Shown: positions 51,914 through 59,957 of the stretch, piece after piece
Position numbering within the stretch: the stretch's first letter is position 1
Layout: each line of letters opens with the position of its first letter
Origin: CAZIOH01 sp964540815
Lineage (GTDB): Bacteria; Myxococcota_A; Polyangia; Fen-1088
Assembly: GCA_964540815.1 (NCBI GenBank)
Contig: CAZIOH010000030.1
Location: 4,346 to 68,345, forward strand
Direction: 5' to 3'
Length of the DNA: 64,000 nucleotides
Translations under genes and position numbers: made by a program
The notes under the pieces: generated by a model
The model's input: only the letters and a program-made list of their open reading frames with translations
Databases searched by the model: none
What the model was told of the DNA's origin: nothing

Positions 51914-52336
51914 ATGATCCTGGTCGACACCTCGGTCTGGATACGATTTCTCGGCAACCGCCAGCCTCACGCGAGCGAGCTCGATCGCCTTCTCGGCCTC
52001 GACGAGGTGGTCGGGCACGAGATGGTGTTCGGTGAGCTTCTCGTCGGTGACGTCGGGGCTCGTGGCAAACTGCTGGCCGCCTATGCGCAGATGCACCGGG
52101 CGGACACCGTGGCCCACGCCGAAGTGGTCGTGTTCGTGCGTTCGCGACGGCTCTCGGGCCGAGGCCTCGGGTGGATCGATGCGCACCTGCTCGCCTCCGC
52201 GGTCCTGCAACGCCACCAGATCTGGACCGCCGACGTTCGTTTCGCCGCGGTGGCATCCGAGCTCGGCATTGCCCACAGATCCGGCGCGTCCCAGGACCAG
52301 CACAGGGCAGCGATGCGCGTGTCGGCGAATGGCTGA
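51914..52336 (+). CDS. vapC: VapC-family PIN-domain ribonuclease toxin
   Basis: A 140-residue PIN-domain RNase that in the family cleaves tRNA or rRNA when its antitoxin is degraded. The acidic site is complete: Asp5 (ILVDTSVWI), Glu41 (FGELLVG), Asp89 (GWIDAHLLAS) and Asp107 (IWTADVRFAAVASELGI). GTG 51911 is an equally possible start. The normal PIN domain ends near residue 120; the last about 20 residues (RSGASQDQHRAAMRVSANG) come from a fused remnant of a second VapC gene whose true end lies in another frame downstream. The toxin itself appears intact. Confidence 0.88.
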   Translation: MILVDTSVWIRFLGNRQPHASELDRLLGLDEVVGHEMVFGELLVGDVGARGKLLAAYAQMHRADTVAHAEVVVFVRSRRLSGRGLGWIDAHLLASAVLQRHQIWTADVRFAAVASELGIAHRSGASQDQHRAAMRVSANG

Positions 52337-52398
52337 CCGTCGACCGGGATTTCGGTCGTTTCAAGGACCTCGAGACCCGGCCCCCCCTGCTCGATTGA
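52321..52398 (+). pseudogene. C-terminal remnant of a second VapC toxin
   Basis: In a frame different from the intact vapC, positions 52321-52398 encode GEWLTVDRDFGRFKDLETRP and a few more residues before a stop. This is the characteristic C-terminus of another VapC subfamily (LTxDRDFxRF). The preceding QHRAAMRV in the vapC frame resembles the helix that normally comes before it. A deletion plus frameshift appears to have joined the two toxin genes. Confidence 0.55.
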
Positions 52399-52454
52399 AA
52401 CGCGGCGGCCTTGTCGCCATCGTCCTCGGTTGATCTCGAATGCCGAGCTCCCAG

Positions 52455-52943
52455 ATGGCCGGTTACTCCGGCACACCTTTGCCAAGGAAGCTCGGGCTCG
52501 GACCGAACCACCGCTTCGGGGTCGTGCGGTCGCCCGAAGCCTTCGCGAACGTGCTCGGCGCCCTGCCGGACGGGGTGTCCATGGAGGTCATCCGCCCGGG
52601 TGGCCCCGCGCCCCGCCAGAAGACCGGAAGGTCGGCCCGGAAGGCGCCGGCCGCCCAGGCGGTTGAACGGCCTTTCGACGTCATCGTCTGCTTCGCTCGT
52701 TCCTTGCGGGAGGTGGAGCAGGATCTGCCGTTCCTGCGGACGCGCCTCGCGCAGGCCGGAGGGCTCTGGATGGCCTGGCCCAAGCGGACCTCGGGCATCC
52801 CAACCGACGCCGGCGAGAACCAGATACGGGCGCTTGGTCTCGCCGCCGGCCTGGTCGACAACAAGGTCTGCGCGATCGACGAGACCTGGTCCGGTCTGCG
52901 ATTCGTCATTCGACTCGCGGATCGCACCCCGTCGGGCCGGTGA
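52455..52943 (+). CDS. DUF3052-family protein
   Basis: A 162-residue protein of the DUF3052 family, small cytoplasmic proteins of unknown function. It has the family start MAGYSGTPLPRKLG, a Rossmann-like middle (FDVIVCFARSLREVEQDLPFL), then GGLWMAWPKRTSGIPTD and the conserved end LAAGLVDNKVCAIDETWSGLRFVIR. ATG 52440, five codons earlier, is an alternative start. It has no clear operon partner; the toxin-antitoxin pair lies just upstream. Confidence 0.88.
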   Translation: MAGYSGTPLPRKLGLGPNHRFGVVRSPEAFANVLGALPDGVSMEVIRPGGPAPRQKTGRSARKAPAAQAVERPFDVIVCFARSLREVEQDLPFLRTRLAQAGGLWMAWPKRTSGIPTDAGENQIRALGLAAGLVDNKVCAIDETWSGLRFVIRLADRTPSGR

Positions 52944-52969
52944 GATCTGTCCGTCAGGCGCGCTGGGCC

Positions 52970-53210
52970 CCCTCGGATGGAGTCGGGCCCCCTCCCTGAC
53001 CCTCGTATGAGTCGGGGACGTGGCTCGCTGCCGCTCGCACGTCCCCGCTCCCCTCTCGCTCCGCGCGGCAAAGCCGCGCTACGCTCGCCTGATCAGCCGG
53101 AGGTGAACAAGGTACCGCGCGGCGCCGTCCCGGGAATGAAGTGGGCCCCTCTCCCTGACCCTCCCCGCTCCGCGGGGCGAGGGGATAGGACGGGGGCTGG
53201 GGCTCGCCAG
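52970..53210. repeat. Repeat-rich intergenic region
   Basis: The gap between the DUF3052 gene and the VIT-type gene holds several inverted repeats. GGGGACGTG (53014-53022) pairs with CACGTCCCC (53038-53046), and GCGCGGC/GCCGCGC at 53063-53079 has a 3-nt loop, terminator-like. About 53132-53208 is a near copy, in opposite orientation, of the element at 4.2 kb (GGGCCCCTCTCCCTGACCCT and onward, then CGCGGGGCGAGGGGATAGGA). A degenerate third copy begins near 52974. Confidence 0.6.
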
Positions 53211-53211
53211 C

Positions 53212-53925
53212 TCACCCGACGGTGATGCCGAGGAGGCGACCGATGCCCGCCGCGGTCGCCATGGCGAGGGCGCCGCCAACCGTCACCCGCAGGGCAGCCC
53301 GCGTGCGCGGGGCGCCCCCCAGGTACCCCCCGAAGCTGCCGAGCGCGGCCAGCGCACCGAGCGAGACCACCGCCAGCGCCGCCAGCCGCACACGCGCCGG
53401 CGCCAGGGCCATCGCGGCGATGGGGATCAACGCAAACGAAGCGAAGCTGGCCGCGGACATCCAGGCCGCCTGAACGGGCCGCGCGAAGGACTTGGGCTCG
53501 ATCCCGAGCTCGTCGCGCATGTGAGCCCCGAGGCGATCGTGCGCGCTCAGCTGCTCGGCGACCTTCAGGGCGAGGCCATGGTCGAGCCCCCGCTTGACGT
53601 AGATCCCGGCCAGCTCGTTCAGCTCCGCGTGGGGATCCTCCGCCAGCTCGGCGGTCTCGCGCTCGAGATCGGCCGTCTCGGCGTCGCGTTGCGAACTGAC
53701 CGACACGTACTCGCCAACCGCCATCGAGGTGGAACCCGCCACCAGCCCCGCCACCCCCGCGACCAGGATCGTCTGCTGAGAGGCGGACGACGCGGCCACG
53801 CCGATCATGAGGCTGGCGGTCGAGACAATCGCGTCGTCGGCGCCGAGGACCACCGCCCGCAACCAACCCGTGCGCGAGCTGAGGTGTCCCTCGCGATGGA
53901 GCTTCGACCTTCGATGCAGCGACAT
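53212..53925 (-). CDS. VIT1/CCC1-family transporter
   Basis: A 237-residue membrane protein of the VIT1/CCC1 family, which moves Fe2+ or Mn2+ out of the cytosol. The signature is WLRAVVLGADDAIVSTASLM in helix 1 and VAGSTSMAVGEYVSVSSQRD at the end of helix 2. An acidic cytoplasmic segment follows (ETADLERETAELAEDPHAEL), then three C-terminal helices. ATG 53925 begins MSLHRRSKL. It lies 64 bp downstream of an ECF sigma factor on the same strand and could be cotranscribed with it. Metal specificity cannot be read from the sequence. Confidence 0.9.
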   Translation of the reverse strand: MSLHRRSKLHREGHLSSRTGWLRAVVLGADDAIVSTASLMIGVAASSASQQTILVAGVAGLVAGSTSMAVGEYVSVSSQRDAETADLERETAELAEDPHAELNELAGIYVKRGLDHGLALKVAEQLSAHDRLGAHMRDELGIEPKSFARPVQAAWMSAASFASFALIPIAAMALAPARVRLAALAVVSLGALAALGSFGGYLGGAPRTRAALRVTVGGALAMATAAGIGRLLGITVG

Positions 53926-53989
53926 GCCCCGGCACGATAGCCGCTGCGATCGGGTTCGTCGACCCGCGATATGGGAGGACGTGGGACGG

Positions 53990-54655
53990 TCAGGCCGAGG
54001 GTGACGCGGCCCGGACCGGCACCGGTGCGCGGCGGCCGGGGGGGGCCGGCGCCACCGATCGCGGAGAGACGGCACCCTTCGGGACGTCACCCCGGAGTTG
54101 GCCCTGCACGCCGCCCGAACCGTCTCCCGCCTGCACCAGCAAGGCGCGCATCTTCTTGCGCGCGCGGTTGAGGCGCGTTCCCACCGTGCTCGCAGGGATG
54201 CCGAGCTCGGCGGAGATCTCGGCGTACGAGCATCGGCAGGCGATGTGCAGGTCGAGCACGCTTTGAAACGGCGGCGCCAGCCGCAACAACGCCGAGCGCA
54301 CCTCACCGAGATCGATGTTCTCCCACGGGCACGGAGGCTCGGGAGCCGGCATCGGCAGAGCGCTCAGGGTCTCCGGGTCGGTCAGTTCCTCCCGGCGGCG
54401 CCGCCGATAGCCGTCGATGAACAGGTGAGACATGATTCGCAGCAGCCACGCGCGAGAGTTGGTGCCCGCCACGAAACGATCGAAGTGCCGGAAGGCACGC
54501 TCGTACGTGTCCTGGACGAGATCCCGGGCGCGCGGCTCCGAGCGTTCGAGCCTGCAGGCGCGCTCGAACAGACAAGACTCGGTGTCGCGCACCAGTCGTT
54601 CGAAATCGTCGCGCTGGCGAGAAGACGGCGGAGGCTCGAGCGTTGATATGGACAT
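53990..54655 (-). CDS. ECF-type RNA polymerase sigma factor
   Basis: A 221-residue sigma-70 factor of the extracytoplasmic-function type. Region 2 is EPRARDLVQDTYERAFRHFD, then NSRAWLLRIMSHLFIDGYRR. Region 4 is CSYAEISAELGIPASTVGTR, followed by LNRARKKMRA. A Pro-rich linker with several Glu separates them, and a C-terminal extension of about 40 Pro/Ala/Arg-rich residues follows region 4. ATG 54655 (MSISTLEPPP) is chosen over Met 21 codons upstream. No anti-sigma gene is adjacent; the next gene downstream is the VIT-type transporter. The target promoter is unknown. Confidence 0.92.
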   Translation of the reverse strand: MSISTLEPPPSSRQRDDFERLVRDTESCLFERACRLERSEPRARDLVQDTYERAFRHFDRFVAGTNSRAWLLRIMSHLFIDGYRRRRREELTDPETLSALPMPAPEPPCPWENIDLGEVRSALLRLAPPFQSVLDLHIACRCSYAEISAELGIPASTVGTRLNRARKKMRALLVQAGDGSGGVQGQLRGDVPKGAVSPRSVAPAPPGRRAPVPVRAASPSA

Positions 54656-55067
54656 GCTCCGCCGATTTGCAAACCCCAAGCCGCCACGCGCCCGCTTGGC
54701 GTATACGCCTGATTCCATTGACTTTCATGCTGTCGATCCGGTTATCCGGAAACCGACCATGCACAAACTGCGCAAGCAGCGTGTGCACGACCCGGCGCCC
54801 TGGTTGCACGAACTGTCCAACGCTCCCGCTCGTGGGGCGCATGAGGGTCGTGCCATGAGGTCGATATCGGCCTCGAGTACGCGTGCCTCGAATCACGAAT
54901 CGGGACGATCGGAGCCCCGCCCGGTCGGACGAGCCTTCGGGCGGGCCGGCGCGCGACCCCGTCCGAACGAACCTCGTGGTCCGCGATCTCGGTGGCGCCG
55001 CCCTGATCGCCGCTTGTGGTTCGGAGCAATTGTGGGAACATTCCGCGCTGTGTCCGTTGCCAACAGG
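54656..55067. other. Divergent intergenic region
   Basis: A 412-bp gap between the sigma factor and the tandem hydrolase gene. The hydrolase frame is open through it, but the encoded peptide is Arg/Ser/Pro-rich and unlike a protein domain, so I treat it as non-coding. Its left half is less GC-rich than its surroundings and probably holds both promoters. Confidence 0.4.
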
Positions 55068-57146
55068 ATGGAAGGCGAGCTTCGGGCGGGAGAGGCCGGC
55101 AGCGAAACCTCCACGCGGCCCAGCGCGGGCAGCGCGGCCGGTGCACGAACCTCCGAACCAGCCGCCAGGTGTGTCGAGCGTCCACGGCCGCGCTCCGGGG
55201 CGACGCCCATCGCGTCGGTCCGCACCGTCCTCCTGGCCGCCGAAGAACTCCCCGCCGCCGAGGAATCGAGCTCGAGGTCGAACCCCTGGGCCGTCCCGGC
55301 GTTCTTCGGGCCACCGGCGCTGCGCCTCTTCGGCATGTACCACCCGCCCCTGGCCAGCGCGCCGGCGCGACGTTCGGCGGTGGTCCTGTGCAACCCACTC
55401 GGGTACGAAGCGATCTGCGCCTACCGGACGTACTGCCACCTGGCGGAAGGCCTCGCGGCCGCGGGTTTTCCGGTTCTCCGCTTCGACTACCATGGAACCG
55501 GCGACTCGTCGGGCAAGGACGACGACGACGACCGCGTGCGCGCCTGGCTGGACAGCATCGCCGCCGCGGGCCGCGAGGTGATGGCGCGCAGTCGAAAGGC
55601 CGAGGTGAGCTTCTTTGGCACGCGCATGGGGGGAACGCTGGCGGCGGTGGCGGCGGCCGAGCTCGGCCAGGTCTCGCGCCTGATGCTCTGGGCGCCGTGT
55701 TCCAGCGGTCGGGCCTATGTGCGCGAGATGCGCGCCTCCCAGCTCATCCGGCGCACCGCCCGCGCCCCCGAGGTCGCGGCAGAGCCGCTCGCCGACGGCG
55801 ACGTCGAGGCGGCCGGGTTCCTGCTCACCCGTCGGACCGTCGAGGCCCTGTCGGCGCTCGAGGTGACGAAGATCCAGGCACCGCTCGCCAACCGGTTGCT
55901 GGTCCTGGCCCGCGGTGACCTGCCGACCGAAGAACGCCTGGCGGCGCAGCTCGAGGCGCAGGGCAACCGAACGACCTATCGCAACGTTCCCGGCTTCTCC
56001 GAGATGATGGTCGACCAGGTCCACCGCTCGGTCGTCCCCGGGGCGGTGATCGCCGCCGCGATCGCCTGGATGGTGGACGGCGAGCGCGACGGCGAGCCCG
56101 ACGGCGAGCCATCCGCTGCGCCGGGGCCCGCGGCGCTCGCGCCGGCCCTCGGCAGGACCGACGGCCGGGTCACCGCCCCGGAGCTGCTGGCGTCCACCCC
56201 CGAGGGCGCGTGGTTCCGCGAGGAGCCCGTGGTGTTCGGAGAGTCGCCGCGCCTCTTTGGAATCCTCACCGAGCCCCGGGGTGCGGTCGGCATCGCGGGC
56301 GGCGAGCCCGGTGTGAGCGCGCCGTCGGTGTCCGGCCGGCCCGCCATCTTGATGCTGAACGTGGGGACCAACCACCGCGTGGGCCCCAACCGCCTCTACG
56401 TCAAGATGGCCCGCACCTGGGCGTCGATGGGATACGCGGTGCTGCGGTTCGACCTCGCGGGGATCGGCGACAGCCGCGCCGCCGAGGGCTACGCGCAGTC
56501 CCGGCTCTACTCGAAGGACGCCATCGCGGACGTCCAGTCGGCCATGGCCTTCCTCGAGCGGTTTCGGCGGATTGACCGGTTCGTCCTGGTGGGGCTCTGC
56601 TCGGGGGCGTACGTCGCGTTTCACACGGCGCTCGCCGACCCGCGCGTGGTGGGCGAGGTCCTGATCAACACGGCCACCTTCTCCTGGAAGCCCGGAGATC
56701 CCATCGACGTGGCCACCCAGCGCGTGTACAAGTCGAGCCACTTCTATCGACGGGCCCTCTTCGACCTCGATACCTGGAGGCGTGCGGCGCGCGGGCAGAT
56801 AGATCTCCGAGGCATCGCGCAGCGGCTCCAGGCGCTGGCGCTCGCCAAGGTGAAGGCGAGGCTGGCCGCCAGCGCCTTCGGGCGACCGCCGGGGGAAGAC
56901 GGTCTCGCGGCCTCCTTTCGCAAGCTGTCGCGCCGCGGGACGGATTCGCTGCTCATCTACGGGGAGGAGGACCAGGGGCTCGATTCCCTCGAGCTCGAGC
57001 TTGGACGCAAGGCGGACAAGTTGCGCGCGCTGCCCAACTTTCGGGTGGATGTGATTCCGGGCCCGGACCACACGTTCACCCAGCTCTGGGCGCAGCGCCG
57101 GTTGATCGACGCCATCACGAGCCACCTCGGGCGGCGTTTCGCCTGA
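55068..57146 (+). CDS. Tandem alpha/beta-hydrolase-fold protein with altered nucleophile sites
   Basis: A protein of about 692 residues with two alpha/beta-hydrolase domains. Domain 1 (about residues 75-345) starts AFFGPPALRLFGMYHPP, with VVLCNPLGYEAICAYRTYCH and FDYHGTGDSSG. Domain 2 (about 375-690) has LMLNVGTNHRVGPNRLYVKM and FDLAGIGDS. At the nucleophile elbow, domain 1 reads GTRMG (Arg186) and domain 2 reads GLCSG (Cys511) instead of GxSxG. Similar paired hydrolases occur with polysaccharide and exosortase loci. ATG 55068 is the best start but has a poor binding site. The outer-membrane-like gene follows 19 nt later. Enzymatic activity is uncertain. Confidence 0.8.
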   Translation: MEGELRAGEAGSETSTRPSAGSAAGARTSEPAARCVERPRPRSGATPIASVRTVLLAAEELPAAEESSSRSNPWAVPAFFGPPALRLFGMYHPPLASAPARRSAVVLCNPLGYEAICAYRTYCHLAEGLAAAGFPVLRFDYHGTGDSSGKDDDDDRVRAWLDSIAAAGREVMARSRKAEVSFFGTRMGGTLAAVAAAELGQVSRLMLWAPCSSGRAYVREMRASQLIRRTARAPEVAAEPLADGDVEAAGFLLTRRTVEALSALEVTKIQAPLANRLLVLARGDLPTEERLAAQLEAQGNRTTYRNVPGFSEMMVDQVHRSVVPGAVIAAAIAWMVDGERDGEPDGEPSAAPGPAALAPALGRTDGRVTAPELLASTPEGAWFREEPVVFGESPRLFGILTEPRGAVGIAGGEPGVSAPSVSGRPAILMLNVGTNHRVGPNRLYVKMARTWASMGYAVLRFDLAGIGDSRAAEGYAQSRLYSKDAIADVQSAMAFLERFRRIDRFVLVGLCSGAYVAFHTALADPRVVGEVLINTATFSWKPGDPIDVATQRVYKSSHFYRRALFDLDTWRRAARGQIDLRGIAQRLQALALAKVKARLAASAFGRPPGEDGLAASFRKLSRRGTDSLLIYGEEDQGLDSLELELGRKADKLRALPNFRVDVIPGPDHTFTQLWAQRRLIDAITSHLGRRFA

Positions 57147-57165
57147 TCCGGGCTGGCGTGCCGGG

Positions 57166-58095
57166 GTGAGGCTCGTGCGCAGGACGGCGGTGATCCGTGC
57201 CGCGTCCGCCGGCGCCGCCTCGCGTTCCCTCCTGGCTGCGCTCGCGGCCTTGGCGGCCTTGGCGGGGTGGCCGGCACCCGCCCTCGGCGCGGACGCGTTC
57301 GAGATCCAGGTGTACGACGGCACCGCCAACCCGGCCGGGGTGTTCGGCCTCGAGCTGCACGTCAACGACGCCATCGACGGGGTCAAGACCGCGCCGCCCC
57401 CCGAGCTGCCGCCGCATCACCTGCTGCACGTGACGCTCGAGCCCTCCCTCGGGGTCACGCGGTTCTGGGAGCTCGGCGCCTACCTCCAGACCGCCCTGCG
57501 GGCCGACGGGGGTGGCTACGAATTCGCGGGGGCCAAGCTCCGGTCCAAGCTGGTGACTCCGGGCGGGTGGCGACCCCATCTTCGGCTCGGCCTCAACATG
57601 GAGGCCGGTCACCTCCTCGCGCGCTACGCCCCCGAGCGCTGGGGCGCCGAGCTGCGTCCCATCGTGGCGTGGGAGGACGCTCGCTTCTTGCTTGCGGTCA
57701 ATCCCATCGTCGGGATTCCCCTCACCGGCGGTGCGCCCACCTTCGAGCCGGCCGCCATGGCCCTGGTCAAGATCGGCGGCGTCTTGTCGGCGGGCCTCGA
57801 GTACTACGGCGATCTCGGTGCCATCGTCACGTCCGGGCATCGCGAGGCTGGCGAGCACACCTTGTTCGAGGTCGTCAACCTGCTGTCGCTCCCGAACCTC
57901 GAGCTCGACGCCGGGCTCGGGGAAGGCCTCACCTCCAGCAGCAGCCGGCTCGTCGCGAAGGTGATAGTCGGCTATGTCTTCGAGCGCGCGGCATCCGCGG
58001 CCGCGCCACCAGCGTCCTCGGGGATGGGCCGAGGGCCCGGCGGCACGCGTGGGCTCACAACGCCATCCCCAGCGCCCGGAGCTGACCCTCGATGA
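57166..58095 (+). CDS. Outer-membrane-like beta-barrel protein of unknown function
   Basis: A 309-residue exported protein. GTG 57166 begins a basic N-region and a hydrophobic signal with probable cleavage after PALGA; the mature protein starts FEIQVYDGTANPAGVFGLEL. The rest alternates short amphipathic strands with turns (LEPSLGVTRFWELGAYLQTAL; RPHLRLGLNMEAG; LVAKVIVGYVF), as in outer-membrane barrels. The strands end near residue 280, before a Pro/Gly/Ala-rich tail that overlaps the convergent glycosylase gene by 41 nt. It may be cotranscribed with the tandem hydrolase. The function is unknown. Confidence 0.75.
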   Translation: MRLVRRTAVIRAASAGAASRSLLAALAALAALAGWPAPALGADAFEIQVYDGTANPAGVFGLELHVNDAIDGVKTAPPPELPPHHLLHVTLEPSLGVTRFWELGAYLQTALRADGGGYEFAGAKLRSKLVTPGGWRPHLRLGLNMEAGHLLARYAPERWGAELRPIVAWEDARFLLAVNPIVGIPLTGGAPTFEPAAMALVKIGGVLSAGLEYYGDLGAIVTSGHREAGEHTLFEVVNLLSLPNLELDAGLGEGLTSSSSRLVAKVIVGYVFERAASAAAPPASSGMGRGPGGTRGLTTPSPAPGADPR

Positions 58096-58831
58096 TCGGG
58101 GCCCAGCCGGTGTTGGCGCGCGGATTGGCGGGGCTCGGATGCAAGATGCTCGCGACCGGCACCCCGGACGGCCCGAGCGCGAGCTCGGCGCGGGTGGCCG
58201 CGAAGGCCCCGACCCCGACCACCAGGGCGGGCGCCAGGACCGCCGCCATCTCGACGAGGGCGCGATCGCAGGCCGCGAACAGGGGAGCCTGCTCCGTCGC
58301 CGGGAGCTTGTCGGGGGTCCGGTTCTGACCGCGCGCCTCCATGAAGACCAGCGGGCAGTAGTTGATCACGAAGAAGCGCTGGAAGAAGGCCTGCGGCGTC
58401 CCGAAGCGCTCCCGCGCCCAGCCCCACAGGCGCGTACCGCTCACCTCGCCGCGGGGGCATTCGAAGCCCCGGACCGGGCGCGCCGGATGTTCGCGCGGGG
58501 GGCGCCCGACCGGGGCCGACACCCCGAGGAAGTCGCGCACCATGGCCACGTCGCCGAAGGGAACCCCGGTCTGCGCCATCCCGAACGGGCCGGGGTTCAT
58601 CCCGAGCAGCAGCACCCGACCGCGCGGCGTGCCGGCCCCTGGCTCGCCGTATCGGGTGAGATACGCCTCGTGCGAAGCACGTGCGTACACGAGGGGGTTG
58701 TAGACGAACGCCGTCGGCGGCCCGAACCGCAACCCGCCAGCGCGCCGGGCCAGGGCTCGGCTGATGGCGACGAGCCCCGAAGGCTTCGAAGGGCCCGAAG
58801 GCTCCGAAGGAATCGACGGCTTCGACGGCAT
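58055..58831 (-). CDS. SMUG1-type uracil-DNA glycosylase
   Basis: A 258-residue glycosylase that removes uracil and related lesions from DNA. It carries GMNPGPFGMAQTGVPFG (Asn79 in the water-activating position), almost identical to the motif of animal SMUG1, then NYCPLVFME and the second active-site motif LHPSPANP (His231). Bacterial SMUG1 proteins are known but less common than Ung. The first about 20 residues are a short Pro/Ser repeat (KPSIPSEPSGPSKPSG) outside the fold. ATG 58831 lies 4 nt after the stop of the STAND ATPase gene, so it is the third gene of a tight operon. Its 3' end overlaps the convergent gene by 41 nt. Confidence 0.92.
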   Translation of the reverse strand: MPSKPSIPSEPSGPSKPSGLVAISRALARRAGGLRFGPPTAFVYNPLVYARASHEAYLTRYGEPGAGTPRGRVLLLGMNPGPFGMAQTGVPFGDVAMVRDFLGVSAPVGRPPREHPARPVRGFECPRGEVSGTRLWGWARERFGTPQAFFQRFFVINYCPLVFMEARGQNRTPDKLPATEQAPLFAACDRALVEMAAVLAPALVVGVGAFAATRAELALGPSGVPVASILHPSPANPRANTGWAPIIEGQLRALGMAL

Positions 58832-58835
58832 GGGG

Positions 58836-59957
58836 TCAGTCGAAGACCGCCTCCACGCGGAGGATCTTGTTCAGCGACGAGAGCGACTGGGCGTGATCCA
58901 TCGCCGCGAAGACGTGCGACTGTTCGATGGCGAGGGCCTCGGGATGGCGTTCGACGAGCGCGACGTAGTGCGCGAAGTACCGCTCCGCCGGGACCGTGCC
59001 CTTCGGAGCCACCGCGCAGCGAACCACCGCATGGAGCGCGAAGCGGCCGGGGAGATGCTCCTGCACCAGGCGCCAGCGCCGGAGCTGCGCGAGCGCGCGC
59101 CTTCCGCCCACCCCCGGCGCGCGGGCCAGGGCGGCGAGCGAGGCCGCGCTCATGTGATCCCCCGGACAGTGGGCCAGCACCAGCAACATGCGCCGCGCCT
59201 GAGGCGACAGGGCCCGCCAGGCCCAGTCGACCACCAGCCGCACCTCGATCACGTCGTCCTCGTGGACCATCGGGCGCACCCGGGCCACCTGTTGCTCGAC
59301 CAGCCAGACACGCAGGTCCTCCGGGGTGGCGGCCCCGGCAGCGACCAGTGCGTCGCACATGTCGAGCGCCAGCGGATTCCAGCGCAAGAGCCGGGTCAGC
59401 GCCCGCACCCGCGGGAAGGGCGTACGTCGGGCCTGGATGAGCGGAGGGATCACCGGGAACACCGCGACCCCGGACAGGAGGCACCGCCTGGCGGTGAGGA
59501 TGAAGGTGGTTGGCGTTCCCTCGAGCGCCTCGAAGAAGCGGGCCATCGCCCGATCGTTCTCGTGGTTGTCGAGCACCCACAGGGTCGGGCCGCGCGCGAG
59601 CAGGGCCTGGCGCACGCTGTCCACCAGCGGCTCGCGCGGGGCACCGAGCCGCAATGCCACCATCTGGAGCAGTGTCCGGTGGTCCCACCCGCCGACCCGC
59701 AACCAGAAGGCGCCGCCCGCGGCGATGGCGCGCCGGCCACGCAGCCGGTGAACCAGCGCCGCCGCCAGCAAGGACTTCCCGCTGCCCCCACCGCCCACGA
59801 AGGCCATGCGCGCGACCTGGCCCGCGGCCAGGACCGCCTCCAGGGTGGCGAGCTCGGCACGCCGGCCCTTGAGCCCGCGCGGACGTGGGGGCAGGCTGCC
59901 GACGAGCGCCCTTCCAGGGCGATGGGCAGCTCGCCGCGCGGAGCCGCGGTCGGTCAT
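58836..59957 (-). CDS. STAND/NB-ARC-like ATPase
   Basis: A 373-residue P-loop ATPase. Walker A is VGGGGSGKSLL (Lys61), preceded by GRRAELATLEAVL, typical of STAND/NB-ARC proteins. Walker B is TLWVLDN, with a sensor-like FILTARR. The C-terminal part is helical and winged-helix-like (PQARRMLLVLAHCPGD, then RRALAQLRRWRLVQ). It lacks the large repeat sensor and effector domains of classical STAND proteins. ATG 59957 overlaps the stop of the GreA-like gene by 4 nt, and the glycosylase gene follows after 4 nt. The role is unknown; the operon suggests transcription or DNA-damage links. Confidence 0.75.
   Translation of the reverse strand: MTDRGSARRAAHRPGRALVGSLPPRPRGLKGRRAELATLEAVLAAGQVARMAFVGGGGSGKSLLAAALVHRLRGRRAIAAGGAFWLRVGGWDHRTLLQMVALRLGAPREPLVDSVRQALLARGPTLWVLDNHENDRAMARFFEALEGTPTTFILTARRCLLSGVAVFPVIPPLIQARRTPFPRVRALTRLLRWNPLALDMCDALVAAGAATPEDLRVWLVEQQVARVRPMVHEDDVIEVRLVVDWAWRALSPQARRMLLVLAHCPGDHMSAASLAALARAPGVGGRRALAQLRRWRLVQEHLPGRFALHAVVRCAVAPKGTVPAERYFAHYVALVERHPEALAIEQSHVFAAMDHAQSLSSLNKILRVEAVFD

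Noticed and set aside
52081..52485. Minus-strand peptide with DTRIAALC, resembling a PIN-domain segment
   Set aside because: It lies opposite the vapC remnant, which explains the DNA better; it lacks the N-terminal Asp and the rest of the fold.
54432..55067. N-terminal extension of the tandem hydrolase (212 codons)
   Set aside because: The extension overlaps the sigma factor gene, is Arg/Ser/Pro-rich and has no homology-like features, so the start was placed at 55068.
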